Positions 42,495 to 51,951 are shown, counted from the stretch's first letter. The stretch: DNA of 64,000 nucleotides from SKGN01 sp050948865 (GCA_050948865.1 JBMNEQ010000001.1:310001-374000), one strand, 5' to 3'. A program made the numbers and translations. The notes: generated by a model from the sequence alone, not told the origin.

Positions 42495-43265
42495 GTGAGT
42501 TTTAAAAACAAAGTGATAGTTATAACTGGAGCTGCTGGAGGAATTGGAACAGCTGTTGTCAAGAAATTAGCGAAGGAAGAGGCTAAATTAGTTTTAGTGG
42601 ATATTAATGAAGAAGAATTAGTGAAGTTAGTGTCTAATTTAAATTTAAAAGAAAGTGATTATTTATTAGTTCCAACTGATGTTTCTAAAGAAGAACAAGT
42701 AGAGAATTATGTTATAAAGACTGTTTCTAAATTTGGCCGAATTGATGCATTTGTTAATAATGCTGGAGTAGAAGGTAGTGTTAATAGTATAATTGATACT
42801 GAAGAAAAAGATTTAGATTTTGTATTAAATATTAATGTTAAAGGCGTTTATTTTGGTTTAAAATATGTTTTACCATTAATGATTGCTCAAAGGGAAGGAA
42901 GTGTAGTTAATACTTCTTCTGTTGCTGGTTTTATTGGGGTAGTAGGAATGGCTCCTTATATAGCGTCTAAACATGCTGTTTTAGGAATTACAAAAACCGC
43001 TGCTATTGAAGTAGGACCATATGGAATTCCTGTTAATGCGATTTGTCCTGGTCCTGTAGATAATAGGATGATGCGTTCAATTGAAGAAAAATCTTTACCG
43101 GATGCTCCTCTTGAAGTTAAAAATGCTTTTGAAAAGGATATTCCTTTAGGAAGATATGCAACCAATGAAGAAGTGGCGGATTTAATTTGTTTCTTAATAT
43201 CAGATAAAGCAAAGTATATAAGTGGAGAAGCTTTTCGAATTGATGGAGGGATGGCAGCTAAATAA
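42495..43265 (+). CDS. SDR-family oxidoreductase (FabG-like)
   Basis: Classical short-chain dehydrogenase: ITGAAGGIGTAVV (TGxxxGIG), NNAGVEG (NNAG), the catalytic Ser in NTSSVAG, and YIASK (YxxxK). The C-terminal AEAFRIDGGMAA is typical of FabG/glucose dehydrogenase-type enzymes. Substrate unknown. ATG 42489 lies one base after AGGAGG, too close; GTG 42495 has seven-base spacing and gives the usual start MSFKNKVIVITG (256 aa). Monocistronic with its own terminator. Confidence 0.88.
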   Translation: MSFKNKVIVITGAAGGIGTAVVKKLAKEEAKLVLVDINEEELVKLVSNLNLKESDYLLVPTDVSKEEQVENYVIKTVSKFGRIDAFVNNAGVEGSVNSIIDTEEKDLDFVLNINVKGVYFGLKYVLPLMIAQREGSVVNTSSVAGFIGVVGMAPYIASKHAVLGITKTAAIEVGPYGIPVNAICPGPVDNRMMRSIEEKSLPDAPLEVKNAFEKDIPLGRYATNEEVADLICFLISDKAKYISGEAFRIDGGMAAK

Positions 43266-43269
43266 CTTT

Positions 43270-43303
43270 AAAAAGACCTATTAAATAATAGGTTCTTTTT
43301 ATT
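43270..43303 (+). terminator. Terminator of the SDR gene
   Basis: AAAAAGACCTATT pairs with AATAGGTTCTTTTT around AAAT. Confidence 0.85.
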
Positions 43304-43332
43304 ATGTTATGATATATGGTGAGGAGTTTAAG

Positions 43333-44259
43333 ATGGATTATTTAACTTTAAAGAAACAAATTAAAAAATATAGTAAAAGGATTGGTATTAATGCTCTTGG
43401 TATAGCTGATCCTAGTCGATTAATAGAGATTGAAGAAAAATTAAAACTACAAGCTAAATTAAATTATTGTTCTGATTTTCAAAAAGGAACAATTGAAGAA
43501 AAGATTAATCCTAAATTATTAATGAAGAATGTTCAATCAATTATTGTAATATTAATGTCTTATCCTCAAACTTGTAAACAATTAGAAGAAATTAAAGATG
43601 ATGAAGTTTATTTTGCTTCTGTTTCTTGGGGAAAAGATTATCATTTAGTATTAAGGGAAAAACTAGAATCTTTAGCGACTTTTATTAAAAAGGAAATACC
43701 CTTTTTAGAGTATAAAATTACTGTTGATACAGAAGCTCTTTGTGAGAGAACTTTAGCTTATCGGGCGGGTCTTGGTTTTATTGGGAAAAATAATTTATTA
43801 ATTAATGAAAAGTTTGGCTCTTATGTTTTTATTGGGACAATGTTAATAAATATTAAACTACCTTTTGATCAACCTTTAAATTTAAGCTGTTTAAATTGTA
43901 ATTTATGTCTTAGTGCTTGTCCAACAGGAGCTTTAAATGATAATGGTATTTTAAATGCTAATCTTTGTTTAGCTTATTTAACTCAAAAAAAAGGAGCGTT
44001 AACAATTCAAGAGCAAAAACATTTTACAAATTGTATTTATGGCTGTGATAAATGTATGCAAGTATGTCCCTATAATAAAAAGAATAATGAAGAAAATCTT
44101 GTTTTCGCACCAACAGGTTTAGAATTTATCAACATTAATGATTATCAGCCTTTAACCAAAAAAGAATTTAAGAAAAAGTATGGTTATTTATCAGGATCTT
44201 GGCGAGGAGAAAAAGTAATTAACAGAAATATTAAAATTATTCAAGAACGTTTTAAATAA
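43333..44259 (+). CDS. queG: Epoxyqueuosine reductase QueG
   Basis: Cobalamin- and Fe-S-dependent enzyme for the last step of queuosine synthesis in tRNA. Early domain SVSWGKDYHLVLREKLE and the DTEALCERTLAYRAGLGFIGKNN block are typical. Two 4Fe-4S motifs follow: CLNCNLCLSACPTGAL and CIYGCDKCMQVCPYN. The frame is open from 43309, but GAGGAG before ATG 43333 fixes the start (308 aa). No other queuosine gene is nearby. Confidence 0.93.
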   Translation: MDYLTLKKQIKKYSKRIGINALGIADPSRLIEIEEKLKLQAKLNYCSDFQKGTIEEKINPKLLMKNVQSIIVILMSYPQTCKQLEEIKDDEVYFASVSWGKDYHLVLREKLESLATFIKKEIPFLEYKITVDTEALCERTLAYRAGLGFIGKNNLLINEKFGSYVFIGTMLINIKLPFDQPLNLSCLNCNLCLSACPTGALNDNGILNANLCLAYLTQKKGALTIQEQKHFTNCIYGCDKCMQVCPYNKKNNEENLVFAPTGLEFININDYQPLTKKEFKKKYGYLSGSWRGEKVINRNIKIIQERFK

Positions 44260-44313
44260 CTATCTTTTCTTAGCAAAATATGTTAAAATTAAAAAGAAAT
44301 AGGAGGCGTTATC

Positions 44314-44841
44314 ATGAAGAAAAAAAGGAATTATCAAAATCATTTAATTCTATTATTAATTTTATTAGGAACTATAATTTTAGTAATTCAGGCTTTAAAT
44401 TGGCATTCTTTGTATGAAGAAAAGAAAGAAAATACAACCATTATAGTTGATTATATAAAAGAAGTTTTAATTGATGAATTTCATAATTATATTAATGATA
44501 AACGAGATGTAGTTATTTATTTTGGGATAAGAGGTGATGAGGCTTCCAGGGAATTTGATAAAAAATTAAAAAAGATTATTATTGATTATAATCTTCAAGA
44601 AGAAATAACTTATATTGATGTAAAACCTTTAAGGGGGGAAAACTTTTCTGAAGAGTTAGATAATATTTATAGTAATAAAGAACTTAAAAAACAAAAAAAG
44701 TATTTTCAAGAAGTTCCTGCTTTAGGTCTTTACCGAGATGCAGAATTAGTAACTTTTATAAACGGGAAAGATTTAACTAAGTTTAGTATTATAAAGTTTT
44801 TAAAGGAAAATGATGTAATAGAGGAAGTTGTTTTTTACTAA
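44314..44841 (+). CDS. Membrane-anchored thioredoxin-like protein without active-site cysteines
   Basis: 175 aa with one N-terminal helix (about residues 11-29). The soluble part reads like a thioredoxin fold: VVIYFGIRGDEASREFDKKL occupies the beta-alpha unit where CxxC would be, and VPALGLYRDAELV contains the cis-Pro (VPAL). No cysteine is present, so redox activity is excluded. A binding or scaffold role is likely. Its stop overlaps the trmL start (TAATG). Confidence 0.65.
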   Translation: MKKKRNYQNHLILLLILLGTIILVIQALNWHSLYEEKKENTTIIVDYIKEVLIDEFHNYINDKRDVVIYFGIRGDEASREFDKKLKKIIIDYNLQEEITYIDVKPLRGENFSEELDNIYSNKELKKQKKYFQEVPALGLYRDAELVTFINGKDLTKFSIIKFLKENDVIEEVVFY

Positions 44842-45344
44842 TGATTAATATAGTTTTATATCAACCAGAAATTCCACAAAATACGGGTAATATTATGAGA
44901 ACTTGTTTGGGGGGAGAAGCAAAATTACATCTTATAAAACCGTTAGGTTTTAGTTTAAATGATAAATATTTAAAAAGAAGTGGCTTAGATTATTTTAAAG
45001 AAATAGATTATGAACTTTATGAAAATTATGATGAGTTTTGTTCTAAAAATAAAGGAACATTTTATTTTATTACTAGATATGGAAAGAAACTTCCAACTTC
45101 TTTTTCTTATGTTAGTAAAGAAAACATTTATTTTATTTTTGGTTCTGAAAGTAGAGGAGTGCCCAAAAACATTCTTCAAGAAAATATTAATAATTGTATT
45201 CGGATTCCGATAACGACTAAAATTAGAACTTTAAATTTATCTAATTGTGTTTCGATAATGATATATGAAGCTTTAAGGCAACAAGATTATGAGGGATTAT
45301 CCTTAGTTGAGCCTTTTAAGGGTTCTGACTATTTAGAAAGGTAA
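44841..45344 (+). CDS. trmL: tRNA (cytidine(34)-2'-O)-methyltransferase TrmL
   Basis: SPOUT methyltransferase: NIVLYQPEIPQNTGNIMRTC at the N-terminus, FIFGSESRGVPKNIL and IPITTKIRTLNLSNCVSIMIYE forming the trefoil knot that binds SAM. It methylates the wobble ribose of tRNA-Leu. 167 aa is a little long but regular. Translationally coupled to the thioredoxin-like gene. Confidence 0.93.
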   Translation: MINIVLYQPEIPQNTGNIMRTCLGGEAKLHLIKPLGFSLNDKYLKRSGLDYFKEIDYELYENYDEFCSKNKGTFYFITRYGKKLPTSFSYVSKENIYFIFGSESRGVPKNILQENINNCIRIPITTKIRTLNLSNCVSIMIYEALRQQDYEGLSLVEPFKGSDYLER

Positions 45345-45433
45345 TTTTTAATGCTTATTTTATTTTGTTTGTGGTAAAATTATTATAAGAATAAAAATAA
45401 GATATGATTTTAAGGTAGAAGGTAGGAGATAGT

Positions 45434-47167
45434 GTGAAAGAATCCTATTGGGGAATTTTTGTAGTAGTAATGGGGATTATAGGTATTGCTCTTTTAAATG
45501 CTTTTCAAACGATAGCAACAACTGGTTCTCATGATTATTATTTATTAAAGGAAGTAACAGAGGCTTCAATGCTTGATGCTCTTGATTTAGGGCATTATCG
45601 TCGTGAAGGAGAAATAAAAATAATTGAAGAAAAGTTTGTGGAAAACTTTTTACGTCGTTTTTCTGAATCATTTGGTCGTACTGATGATCGGGAAATAGTT
45701 TTTTATCATATCAATGAATTACCACCTAAAGTTAGTTTGGGAATTGATGTTGGTTTTGATTTAAAAGTTTATCATTTTGATGAAGTTGATTTTAATATAC
45801 CAAATAATTTAAATGCTATTTTAGAAACGAAGTTTGCAGTTGATGCTATTTCAGTTGGTCCTAATAGTCCGGGTCCTTTTTATAACATGTCTTTATTAAT
45901 TACTGAAGGTCAGAACATTACTTTAGAATGGTTTCCTACTACTTTTTGGGGAAATCCTAGTAGTGGTCAAAATTATCGCTTAGAAGTAAGTTGTGATGGA
46001 GGAACATGGCAATTTGTTAGAAATACGGGGACTTTAACTAGATCTTTTCAAGATACTTCTTGTTCTAGTGAAAAGATTCGTTATCGTGTTCGAGCAGAAA
46101 GTGACGGTGGAGTATCAGAATGGACTTATTCAGAAACTATTATGATTACTGATCATATTCCTCCAGCGGCCCCAGATCCTTTTGTTAATCCGACTCCTCT
46201 TTTAGGAGTTCTTAGTGGAGGAACAATAAATGTGAAATGGGGGAGTACTAATTTTTGGGGGTATCCTCAAGGAAATAAAAATTATCGTTTAGAAGTGAAA
46301 TACGGAAATAATGATTGGACCTTAGTTAAAAATAATGGAACAACTATTAATGTAAATTATACTATCCCTAATTCTATTTCTTTTGTTGAGTTTCGGGTTC
46401 GAGCAGAAAGTGATGGGGGTAAATCCGCTTGGCGTTATTCAAATATTGTTGAAGTAATCCCTTTTACTACAAAAACTTTTACTTATACAGGTGGTTCTCA
46501 AACATTTACAGCTCCTTATTCTGGAACTTATAAATTAGAGGTTTGGGGGGCTCAGGGTGAAGGAACAAATGGTGGAAAAGGTGGTTATTCAACAGGATTA
46601 TTAAATTTATCAGCTGGTGAAAAGTTATATATTTATGTAGGGGGAAGAAGTGGATATAATGGTGGTGGTATTGGTGGATATAATGGTGGTGGAGGAACCG
46701 ATATAAGAAGAGGAGGAACATCTTTAAGTAATAGAATAATTGTTGCTGGTGGTGGTGGTGGTGTAAGTAATAATTCATCTTCTTCAGGAGGAGCAGGTGG
46801 AGGAACAAGCGGTGGTGATGGAACTGGTTATTATGGTGGACCAGGTGGGGGAGCTACTCAAAGTAGAGGAGGACAACCTAGAATTGTTCGGACAGCTAGT
46901 AACCCAGGAACAACTTTAGGAGGAGTTGGAACATTAGGCCAAGGAGGAAATGGAGCTAGAGTTGGAAGCACTAGGAATGCTGGTGGCGGTGGCGGCGGTT
47001 ATTACGGTGGTGCTGGTGGTTCTACAGATTATCCTGGTTATAGTGATAATGATGATTATGGTGGTGGTGGTGGTTCTGGCTATATTGGTGGAGTTACAAG
47101 AGGTTCAATGACTGCAGGAACAAATACAGGAAATGGAAAGGTTATAATTTCTTCAGCAACACCATAA
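45434..47167 (+). CDS. Membrane-anchored extracellular protein: two Fn3-like modules and a Gly-rich domain
   Basis: First gene of the Tad/T4SS block. N-terminal helix (about 7-25) and a 110-residue segment that could be a pilin-like or minor-subunit domain. Then two related Fn3-like modules of about 85 residues (each with NYRLEV and RVRAESDGG). The last 230 residues are a glycine-rich domain starting TKTFTYTGGSQTFTAP with many GGxGG runs, of the kind used in surface adhesins. Start GTG 45434 with AGGAGAT. A likely surface-exposed adhesive tip or matrix component of the appendage; this is inference from domains and position. Confidence 0.75.
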   Translation: MKESYWGIFVVVMGIIGIALLNAFQTIATTGSHDYYLLKEVTEASMLDALDLGHYRREGEIKIIEEKFVENFLRRFSESFGRTDDREIVFYHINELPPKVSLGIDVGFDLKVYHFDEVDFNIPNNLNAILETKFAVDAISVGPNSPGPFYNMSLLITEGQNITLEWFPTTFWGNPSSGQNYRLEVSCDGGTWQFVRNTGTLTRSFQDTSCSSEKIRYRVRAESDGGVSEWTYSETIMITDHIPPAAPDPFVNPTPLLGVLSGGTINVKWGSTNFWGYPQGNKNYRLEVKYGNNDWTLVKNNGTTINVNYTIPNSISFVEFRVRAESDGGKSAWRYSNIVEVIPFTTKTFTYTGGSQTFTAPYSGTYKLEVWGAQGEGTNGGKGGYSTGLLNLSAGEKLYIYVGGRSGYNGGGIGGYNGGGGTDIRRGGTSLSNRIIVAGGGGGVSNNSSSSGGAGGGTSGGDGTGYYGGPGGGATQSRGGQPRIVRTASNPGTTLGGVGTLGQGGNGARVGSTRNAGGGGGGYYGGAGGSTDYPGYSDNDDYGGGGGSGYIGGVTRGSMTAGTNTGNGKVIISSATP

Positions 47168-47256
47168 ATAATTAAAATAAATGTTTATATTATAAAAGGT
47201 ATGTTATAATAATTAATGAATAATAAAGAAGTTTTAAAAATAAGGAGGATATTTAT

Positions 47257-48114
47257 ATGAATAATTTAATGTTTCATTTGAAAAAATTTATGGCTAACAA
47301 AAATACAGTTACTGTTTTGGGGGTAATTATAGGAGTTCTAATTTTATATGTTGGTTATAATTATCGTATTAAACAGGCTATTAAACCAATTAGTATGCCT
47401 TATGCTTTAGAAACAATTCAACCGCGTGAAAGAATTACTGAAAATATGATTGGTTATGCTGAAATTCCACCAAAAATGGTGATCGGAGAGATAATTAAAA
47501 ATCCTAATTTAATAGTTGGCCAATATGCTAATTATAACACCGTTATTCCTGCGGGTAGTTTATTTTATAAGGAAACGATTGTTGATGCTGCTGAATTACC
47601 AGATAGTGCTTTTATGCAAATTCCGGAAGGGCATAAAGCAGTTAATTTTCCTGTTAATATGGAAATGACTTATGGGAATTCTATTTTTCCTGGTAATTAT
47701 ATAGATATTTATTTTAAAGCTTTTAATGAAGAAGGAAAAATTATAGTAGGAAGATTAGCTTCTAATATAAAAGTTTTAACAGTAAAAGATAAAACGGGAA
47801 AACATGTTTTTGAAAATACTGAAGAAGAACGTGTTCCAAGCATTATAATTTTTGCTGTTCCTGAAGAATTACATTTATTAATTAGAAAATCCTTTTATTT
47901 GGGCGATATTAATTATATTAAAGCGGAACTTATTCCTGTTCCTAATACTGAAGCTTATCATACAGAACCGGGAGCGATTACGATAACTAATCAATATATT
48001 AGATCTTTCATTGATATAAGCACAGGATTTGTTCCTGAAGATGAATTGCCTGATGTTAATGATCCATTGCTTCCTGATTTTGATGATGATTTTGATTTTG
48101 ATATTGAAGGTTAA
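47257..48114 (+). CDS. cpaB: CpaB/RcpC-like pilus assembly protein (SAF domain)
   Basis: 285 aa. One N-terminal helix (about 18-36) is followed by an SAF domain (ITENMIGYAEIPPKMV, QYANYNTVIPAGSLFYKET) and an RcpC/CpaB domain (HKAVNFPVNMEMTYGNSIFPGNYIDIYF). The tail is strongly acidic. In Tad systems CpaB is a periplasmic or cell-wall-side assembly factor. It is the first recognisable Tad gene of the block and is followed at 29 bases by cpaF. Confidence 0.85.
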   Translation: MNNLMFHLKKFMANKNTVTVLGVIIGVLILYVGYNYRIKQAIKPISMPYALETIQPRERITENMIGYAEIPPKMVIGEIIKNPNLIVGQYANYNTVIPAGSLFYKETIVDAAELPDSAFMQIPEGHKAVNFPVNMEMTYGNSIFPGNYIDIYFKAFNEEGKIIVGRLASNIKVLTVKDKTGKHVFENTEEERVPSIIIFAVPEELHLLIRKSFYLGDINYIKAELIPVPNTEAYHTEPGAITITNQYIRSFIDISTGFVPEDELPDVNDPLLPDFDDDFDFDIEG

Positions 48115-48143
48115 AACTAATAAAAGAATAGAGAGGGATCTAT

Positions 48144-49235
48144 ATGTATAATGATAGTATGTTTACTAATGTTGATTTTGGTAAATTAACAAAGTATTTA
48201 GAAGATGATGATATTACGGATATTTCATATAGTAATAATGGGCAATTATGGTTAAAAAGTTTATCACAAGGTATTTATCGTGTGGAAAATAATGATATAA
48301 ATAATGCTATGGTGGAAAAGATTGCTTTTCAATGTTCTAATATTATGGGTAAGACTTTTAATATGGCTCATCCCTTTTTAGATGCTGAGAGTGCGGAATT
48401 ACGTCTTAATTTTATTCACGATTCTATCGCGAGAAATGGAATAGCTTTAGTAATGAGAAAAACTCCAGCTAAAATTAGATTAAAAAAAGAGAAAATTTTA
48501 GAAGAAGAATATATTACTGAAGAAATACATGAATTTTTAATTAAGTGTGTTCAAGGAAATGCCAATATTTTAGTAAGTGGTGAAACTGGTTCTGGTAAAA
48601 CAGAATTAGTAAAGTATTTAGCGGCTCATACCAGAGAGAATGAAAAACTTATTACTATTGAAGACACATTAGAACTTCATTTAGATCGAATTTTTCCTCA
48701 TCGGGATATTGTCGCTATGAAAACAAATAATATTGCTTCTTATACAGAAGTTTTAGTAACTTGTATGAGGCAGAATCCTAAATGGATATTATTATCAGAA
48801 GTTCGAAGTGCTGAAGCGGTAACTGCGGTTCGAAACTCTATTTCTTCAGGTCATAATATTTTATCGACCATTCATTCAGATAAAGCTCAATCAATTCCTC
48901 ATCGATTATATAGTTTACTTGAGACTAATCTTGATGTTGATCAATTTTTAAAATCGATTTATCGTTATATTCAATTGGGTGTTCATGTCCGAGGATATCA
49001 GGATAAGGAGACTAAAAAGTTTAGACGAGAAATTGTTGAAGTCTGTGAATTTTATGTTGATAAAAATAATGATCCTCAGCATAATATAATTTATCGTAAA
49101 ACTGCCGGTGGTCAGATAATGAGAAATAATCCAAGTGAATATTTAATAGATTATTTAGGAACAAGAGACGTCATAATTAAACCGGATATATTTGTGAAAA
49201 AGCCTACAGAAGAGATAATAGAAACTTTAATTTAA
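48144..49235 (+). CDS. cpaF: CpaF/TadA-type pilus secretion ATPase
   Basis: 363-aa traffic ATPase of the VirB11/CpaF family. Walker A is GETGSGKTE (146-154), ITIEDTLELHL is the Asp box, MRQNPKWILLSEVRSAEA the Walker B region and GHNILSTIHSD the His box. The N-terminal domain is short compared with TadA of Proteobacteria. The neighbours tadB and tadC make CpaF the better name than VirB11, although this block also contains T4SS genes and CpaF could serve either part. Confidence 0.9.
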   Translation: MYNDSMFTNVDFGKLTKYLEDDDITDISYSNNGQLWLKSLSQGIYRVENNDINNAMVEKIAFQCSNIMGKTFNMAHPFLDAESAELRLNFIHDSIARNGIALVMRKTPAKIRLKKEKILEEEYITEEIHEFLIKCVQGNANILVSGETGSGKTELVKYLAAHTRENEKLITIEDTLELHLDRIFPHRDIVAMKTNNIASYTEVLVTCMRQNPKWILLSEVRSAEAVTAVRNSISSGHNILSTIHSDKAQSIPHRLYSLLETNLDVDQFLKSIYRYIQLGVHVRGYQDKETKKFRREIVEVCEFYVDKNNDPQHNIIYRKTAGGQIMRNNPSEYLIDYLGTRDVIIKPDIFVKKPTEEIIETLI

Positions 49236-49254
49236 ATAAGAAGGTGGTGGTTTC

Positions 49255-50151
49255 ATGGAATTAATACTACTAGAATTTATTGCAATTTATGTACTTGTTT
49301 ATCGAAAGAATGCTGGAGAAAATGTTTATAAGTATATCATTGAGCAAGCTTCAGCAATATATGAAAAATATGCTCCTTATTCTTTTAAAAGCGTTCGAGA
49401 TAAGATTAAAGAATTAGGTCTTGAATATTCTTCTAGACAATATACTATCCAAATTGCTTTATTTGCTGGTGGCGGGTTTGTTGTTTCTTATTTATATTTT
49501 TATAATATAGTTATTAGTATAATATATTGTATTGTAGCAATTTTCTTTATTCCTTATTTAACCTTTTTGCGTTATAAACGGATGTATAGTGAATTTTTAT
49601 TTGAACAAGTTCAGGTTTATACAACAAATACAATTATGGAGTTTGCGGTAACAGAATCTTTTGTTAAAGCATTAGAGGGTGTTTATTCATCAGGGGTATT
49701 AGAAGAACCGGTTTTATCTGATGTAAAATATATGATCGATAAAGCTTATCAAAATGGTTCTATTGATGAATCTATTAATTATATGAATAATAAATATGAT
49801 TATTATATGGTAAAAAATATGCACCAACTTTTTTTGCAGGTTACCAAAGAAGGGTCTAAAGATGCGGCACGTGATTCTTTAGATAATATGCTTTTAGATA
49901 TTGATACCTTAGTAGAAGGTGTCTATAAAGATAGAATTGAAAGAGAAACCTTTCATAAAGCTTTTTTACAATATGGAGCTTTATTATACTTGTTAGTTAT
50001 GTTAGTTCAATATATGTTAGGTGTTGATACCTATCTTCAATTATTAGATATGTTGGTGGTTAAAATTCTTTTACATTTAATAATAATTATTAATAGTTAT
50101 TTTTTAATAAATGGAGAAAAATATTATAATGAGAATGTGGGGGTTGAGTAA
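49255..50151 (+). CDS. tadB: TadB-like type II/IV secretion inner-membrane protein
   Basis: 298 aa with paired helices near residues 70-110 and 240-285, the topology of T2SF-domain proteins. The core VQVYTTNTIMEFAVTESFVKAL and ESINYMNNKYDYYMVKNM resemble the cytoplasmic helical domains. It forms the pilus platform with TadC. RBS AAGGTGGTGG; its stop overlaps the next start (TAATG). Confidence 0.82.
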   Translation: MELILLEFIAIYVLVYRKNAGENVYKYIIEQASAIYEKYAPYSFKSVRDKIKELGLEYSSRQYTIQIALFAGGGFVVSYLYFYNIVISIIYCIVAIFFIPYLTFLRYKRMYSEFLFEQVQVYTTNTIMEFAVTESFVKALEGVYSSGVLEEPVLSDVKYMIDKAYQNGSIDESINYMNNKYDYYMVKNMHQLFLQVTKEGSKDAARDSLDNMLLDIDTLVEGVYKDRIERETFHKAFLQYGALLYLLVMLVQYMLGVDTYLQLLDMLVVKILLHLIIIINSYFLINGEKYYNENVGVE

Positions 50152-50933
50152 TGGAAATACTATTTATAGGAATTATTGCTTTATTTTGTTTAGAATACAA
50201 TAATAAAATTAATACAACTAAATTTCTTCGTGATAATGAACAGTATTTTCAAATTTTAAAAGAAGAAAGATATGATTTTTTAGTTAAAGCAAGGTATGGG
50301 GAAGAAATTAATCCTGATGAATTGTTTTCTAAAAGGGTGAAAAATGGCTTTTTAGCGATGATATTATTAATCTTCTTATTTTTAACACAGTTAACTTTTA
50401 TTAATATTATTTTAGCATTTGTAGTTGGATTTGCTGTTTTTAAACTACCTTATATGAGTTTAAACTCTTATTATAAAAAACATTTACATAAAATTAATTT
50501 AATGTTACCTTATTTTTTAAAAACAATGGAAATTTTGGCTCAACATTATACCATTCCTGTTGCTTTATCTCGTTCGATTGAATCTTCTCCGGATATTTTT
50601 AAACCAGGTTTAAGAGAAATAATTGAAAAGATTAATGCAGGAGATTCTAGTGTCGATCCTTATATGGATTTTGCTAAACAATATCCAGTTAATGATTCTG
50701 TTCGTATGATGAGATTATTATATCGTTTAGGGCTGGGAGGACAAGAGGATAAACATGAACAATTAATTATGTTTTCAAGAAGTGTATCTGCTTTACAGAA
50801 TAAAGCAAGGGAACAAAAATATAAAGAACGTTTACAAACAATGGAAGGTAAGACAATGTTAATGTTAGGAGCTACTGGTGGGGGGGTAATGATTTTATTA
50901 ATATTGTCAATGATTACAATGATGCGTTTTTAA
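50151..50933 (+). CDS. tadC: TadC-like type II/IV secretion inner-membrane protein
   Basis: 260 aa with helices near residues 65-100 and a C-terminal helix (GATGGGVMILLILSMITMM). The central T2SF domain has LPYFLKTMEILAQHYTIPVALSRSIE and RLGLGGQEDKHEQLIMFSRSV. Partner of TadB in the pilus platform. Confidence 0.82.
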   Translation: MEILFIGIIALFCLEYNNKINTTKFLRDNEQYFQILKEERYDFLVKARYGEEINPDELFSKRVKNGFLAMILLIFLFLTQLTFINIILAFVVGFAVFKLPYMSLNSYYKKHLHKINLMLPYFLKTMEILAQHYTIPVALSRSIESSPDIFKPGLREIIEKINAGDSSVDPYMDFAKQYPVNDSVRMMRLLYRLGLGGQEDKHEQLIMFSRSVSALQNKAREQKYKERLQTMEGKTMLMLGATGGGVMILLILSMITMMRF

Positions 50934-50997
50934 AGATTGAATAATAAAAGAAAATAATATATAATGTGTTTATTGATGTAGGAAGGAGGTATAAAGA

Positions 50998-51159
50998 ATG
51001 AAGGAAGCGACAGGAGAACTAAATATGACAATTATTACTGTTATTGCTATTGCTGCTATTGGAGTGTTTTTATGGTTATTCCTCCCGGGAGTTTTAGAGA
51101 ATATTAGAGATACTTCAGCTACAGGTTCAGATGCTGATCCTCACGGTTTACAACCATAA
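50998..51159 (+). CDS. Small Flp-like pilin 1 (53 aa)
   Basis: MKEATGELNMTIITVIAIAA begins the peptide, followed by IGVFLWLFLPGVLENI and a polar tail. A charged start with a Gly-Glu junction (G6-E7) precedes a continuous hydrophobic helix, as in Flp pilins, although the usual Glu at mature position 5 is Thr. RBS GGAAGGAGG is very strong, as expected for a structural subunit. It lies directly after tadC and has a close paralogue 184 bases on. Confidence 0.75.
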   Translation: MKEATGELNMTIITVIAIAAIGVFLWLFLPGVLENIRDTSATGSDADPHGLQP

Positions 51160-51241
51160 TATAAATTGGTTAATTTTTTAAAATAGTTTTATAATTGTTA
51201 TAGTTATTTAAAATTTTTAAGATAAAGTTATCAATGGTGTT

Positions 51242-51262
51242 AAAAAGCATGGTGCTTTTTGT
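51242..51262 (+). terminator. Hairpin between the two pilin genes
   Basis: AAAAAGCA-TGG-TGCTTTTT followed by G and T-rich sequence. It may be a partial terminator that sets different levels for the two pilins. Confidence 0.55.
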
Positions 51263-51342
51263 TGTTTTAGTTGTGATTAATTGAATAATGTAAAGAAATG
51301 GTATATGATGTTCTTATTGATGCAAGAAAGGAGGCATAACAG

Positions 51343-51495
51343 ATGAAGGAAGCTACAGGAGAATTAAATATGACAATTATTACTGTTATTGCTATTGCTG
51401 CTATAGGGGTCTTCTTATGGTCATTTCTTCCGGAAATTTTAGAAAATATTAGAGAAACCTGGCAAGAGGGAACTAGTGAAACTCCCGGTCATTAA
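51343..51495 (+). CDS. Small Flp-like pilin 2 (50 aa)
   Basis: Identical to pilin 1 over the first 26 residues, then WSFLPEILENIRETWQEG and a short polar end. Strong AAAGGAGG ribosome site. The conserved N-terminal half (leader and helix) and divergent tail suggest a major/minor pilin pair. Confidence 0.75.
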   Translation: MKEATGELNMTIITVIAIAAIGVFLWSFLPEILENIRETWQEGTSETPGH

Positions 51496-51552
51496 TTAGA
51501 ATTATATTAATATAATATATAATATTACAGATAAATAGTAGAAGGTGATACC

Positions 51553-51951
51553 ATGAGAGAATCAGTTGGAGGAGCATTTTTGCTTAAACTGATGGTTGTT
51601 TTTATTGTTTTGTATAATAGTTTGCTAGCTATAGCAGTTAATTATGCTATAGTTTTTCGTGTTAAGAATCAAATTATTAATTTGTTAGAACAATATGAAG
51701 GCTGTCAGGGTGCAGGTAGCAGAATTAGGCAATATGTTGAAGGTGTTGGTTATTATCGGGCTGGTGGAGCTGATCATAAAGGATATCTAGTAACTGCTCA
51801 TACCATTTCTAATCGAGGAACATATTATGAAGTTACTACTTTTATAAAAGTTGATTTTCCATGGGTTAGGGATTTTTTTCGAATTAATATTAAGGGAGAA
51901 ACCTCATTAATTTATGGCGTTTTTAATGATACTACTTGTTCTCACATATAA
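51553..51951 (+). CDS. TadE-like pseudopilin
   Basis: 132 aa: short charged start MRESVGGAFLLKLMVVFIVL with a hydrophobic helix directly after a Gly-Gly-Ala, as in TadE/TadF minor pilins, then an extracellular beta-rich domain with two cysteines (C51 and C129) that could form a disulfide. Length and position after the pilins fit. Sequence similarity to known TadE is weak by eye. Confidence 0.65.
   Translation: MRESVGGAFLLKLMVVFIVLYNSLLAIAVNYAIVFRVKNQIINLLEQYEGCQGAGSRIRQYVEGVGYYRAGGADHKGYLVTAHTISNRGTYYEVTTFIKVDFPWVRDFFRINIKGETSLIYGVFNDTTCSHI

Noticed and set aside
46506..46808. His-rich open frame on the minus strand
   Set aside because: It is the antisense of the glycine-rich (GGT/GGA) coding region and has no ribosome site.
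48144..49235. VirB11 of the T4SS
   Set aside because: The gene is followed by tadB, tadC and pilins and preceded by cpaB, so CpaF is the better name, though service to both machines is possible.
50998..51495. Small hydrophobic toxins (type I toxin-antitoxin)
   Set aside because: Place directly after tadC, identical N-terminal halves and a Gly-Glu junction before the helix fit pilins; no antisense RNA promoter was seen.
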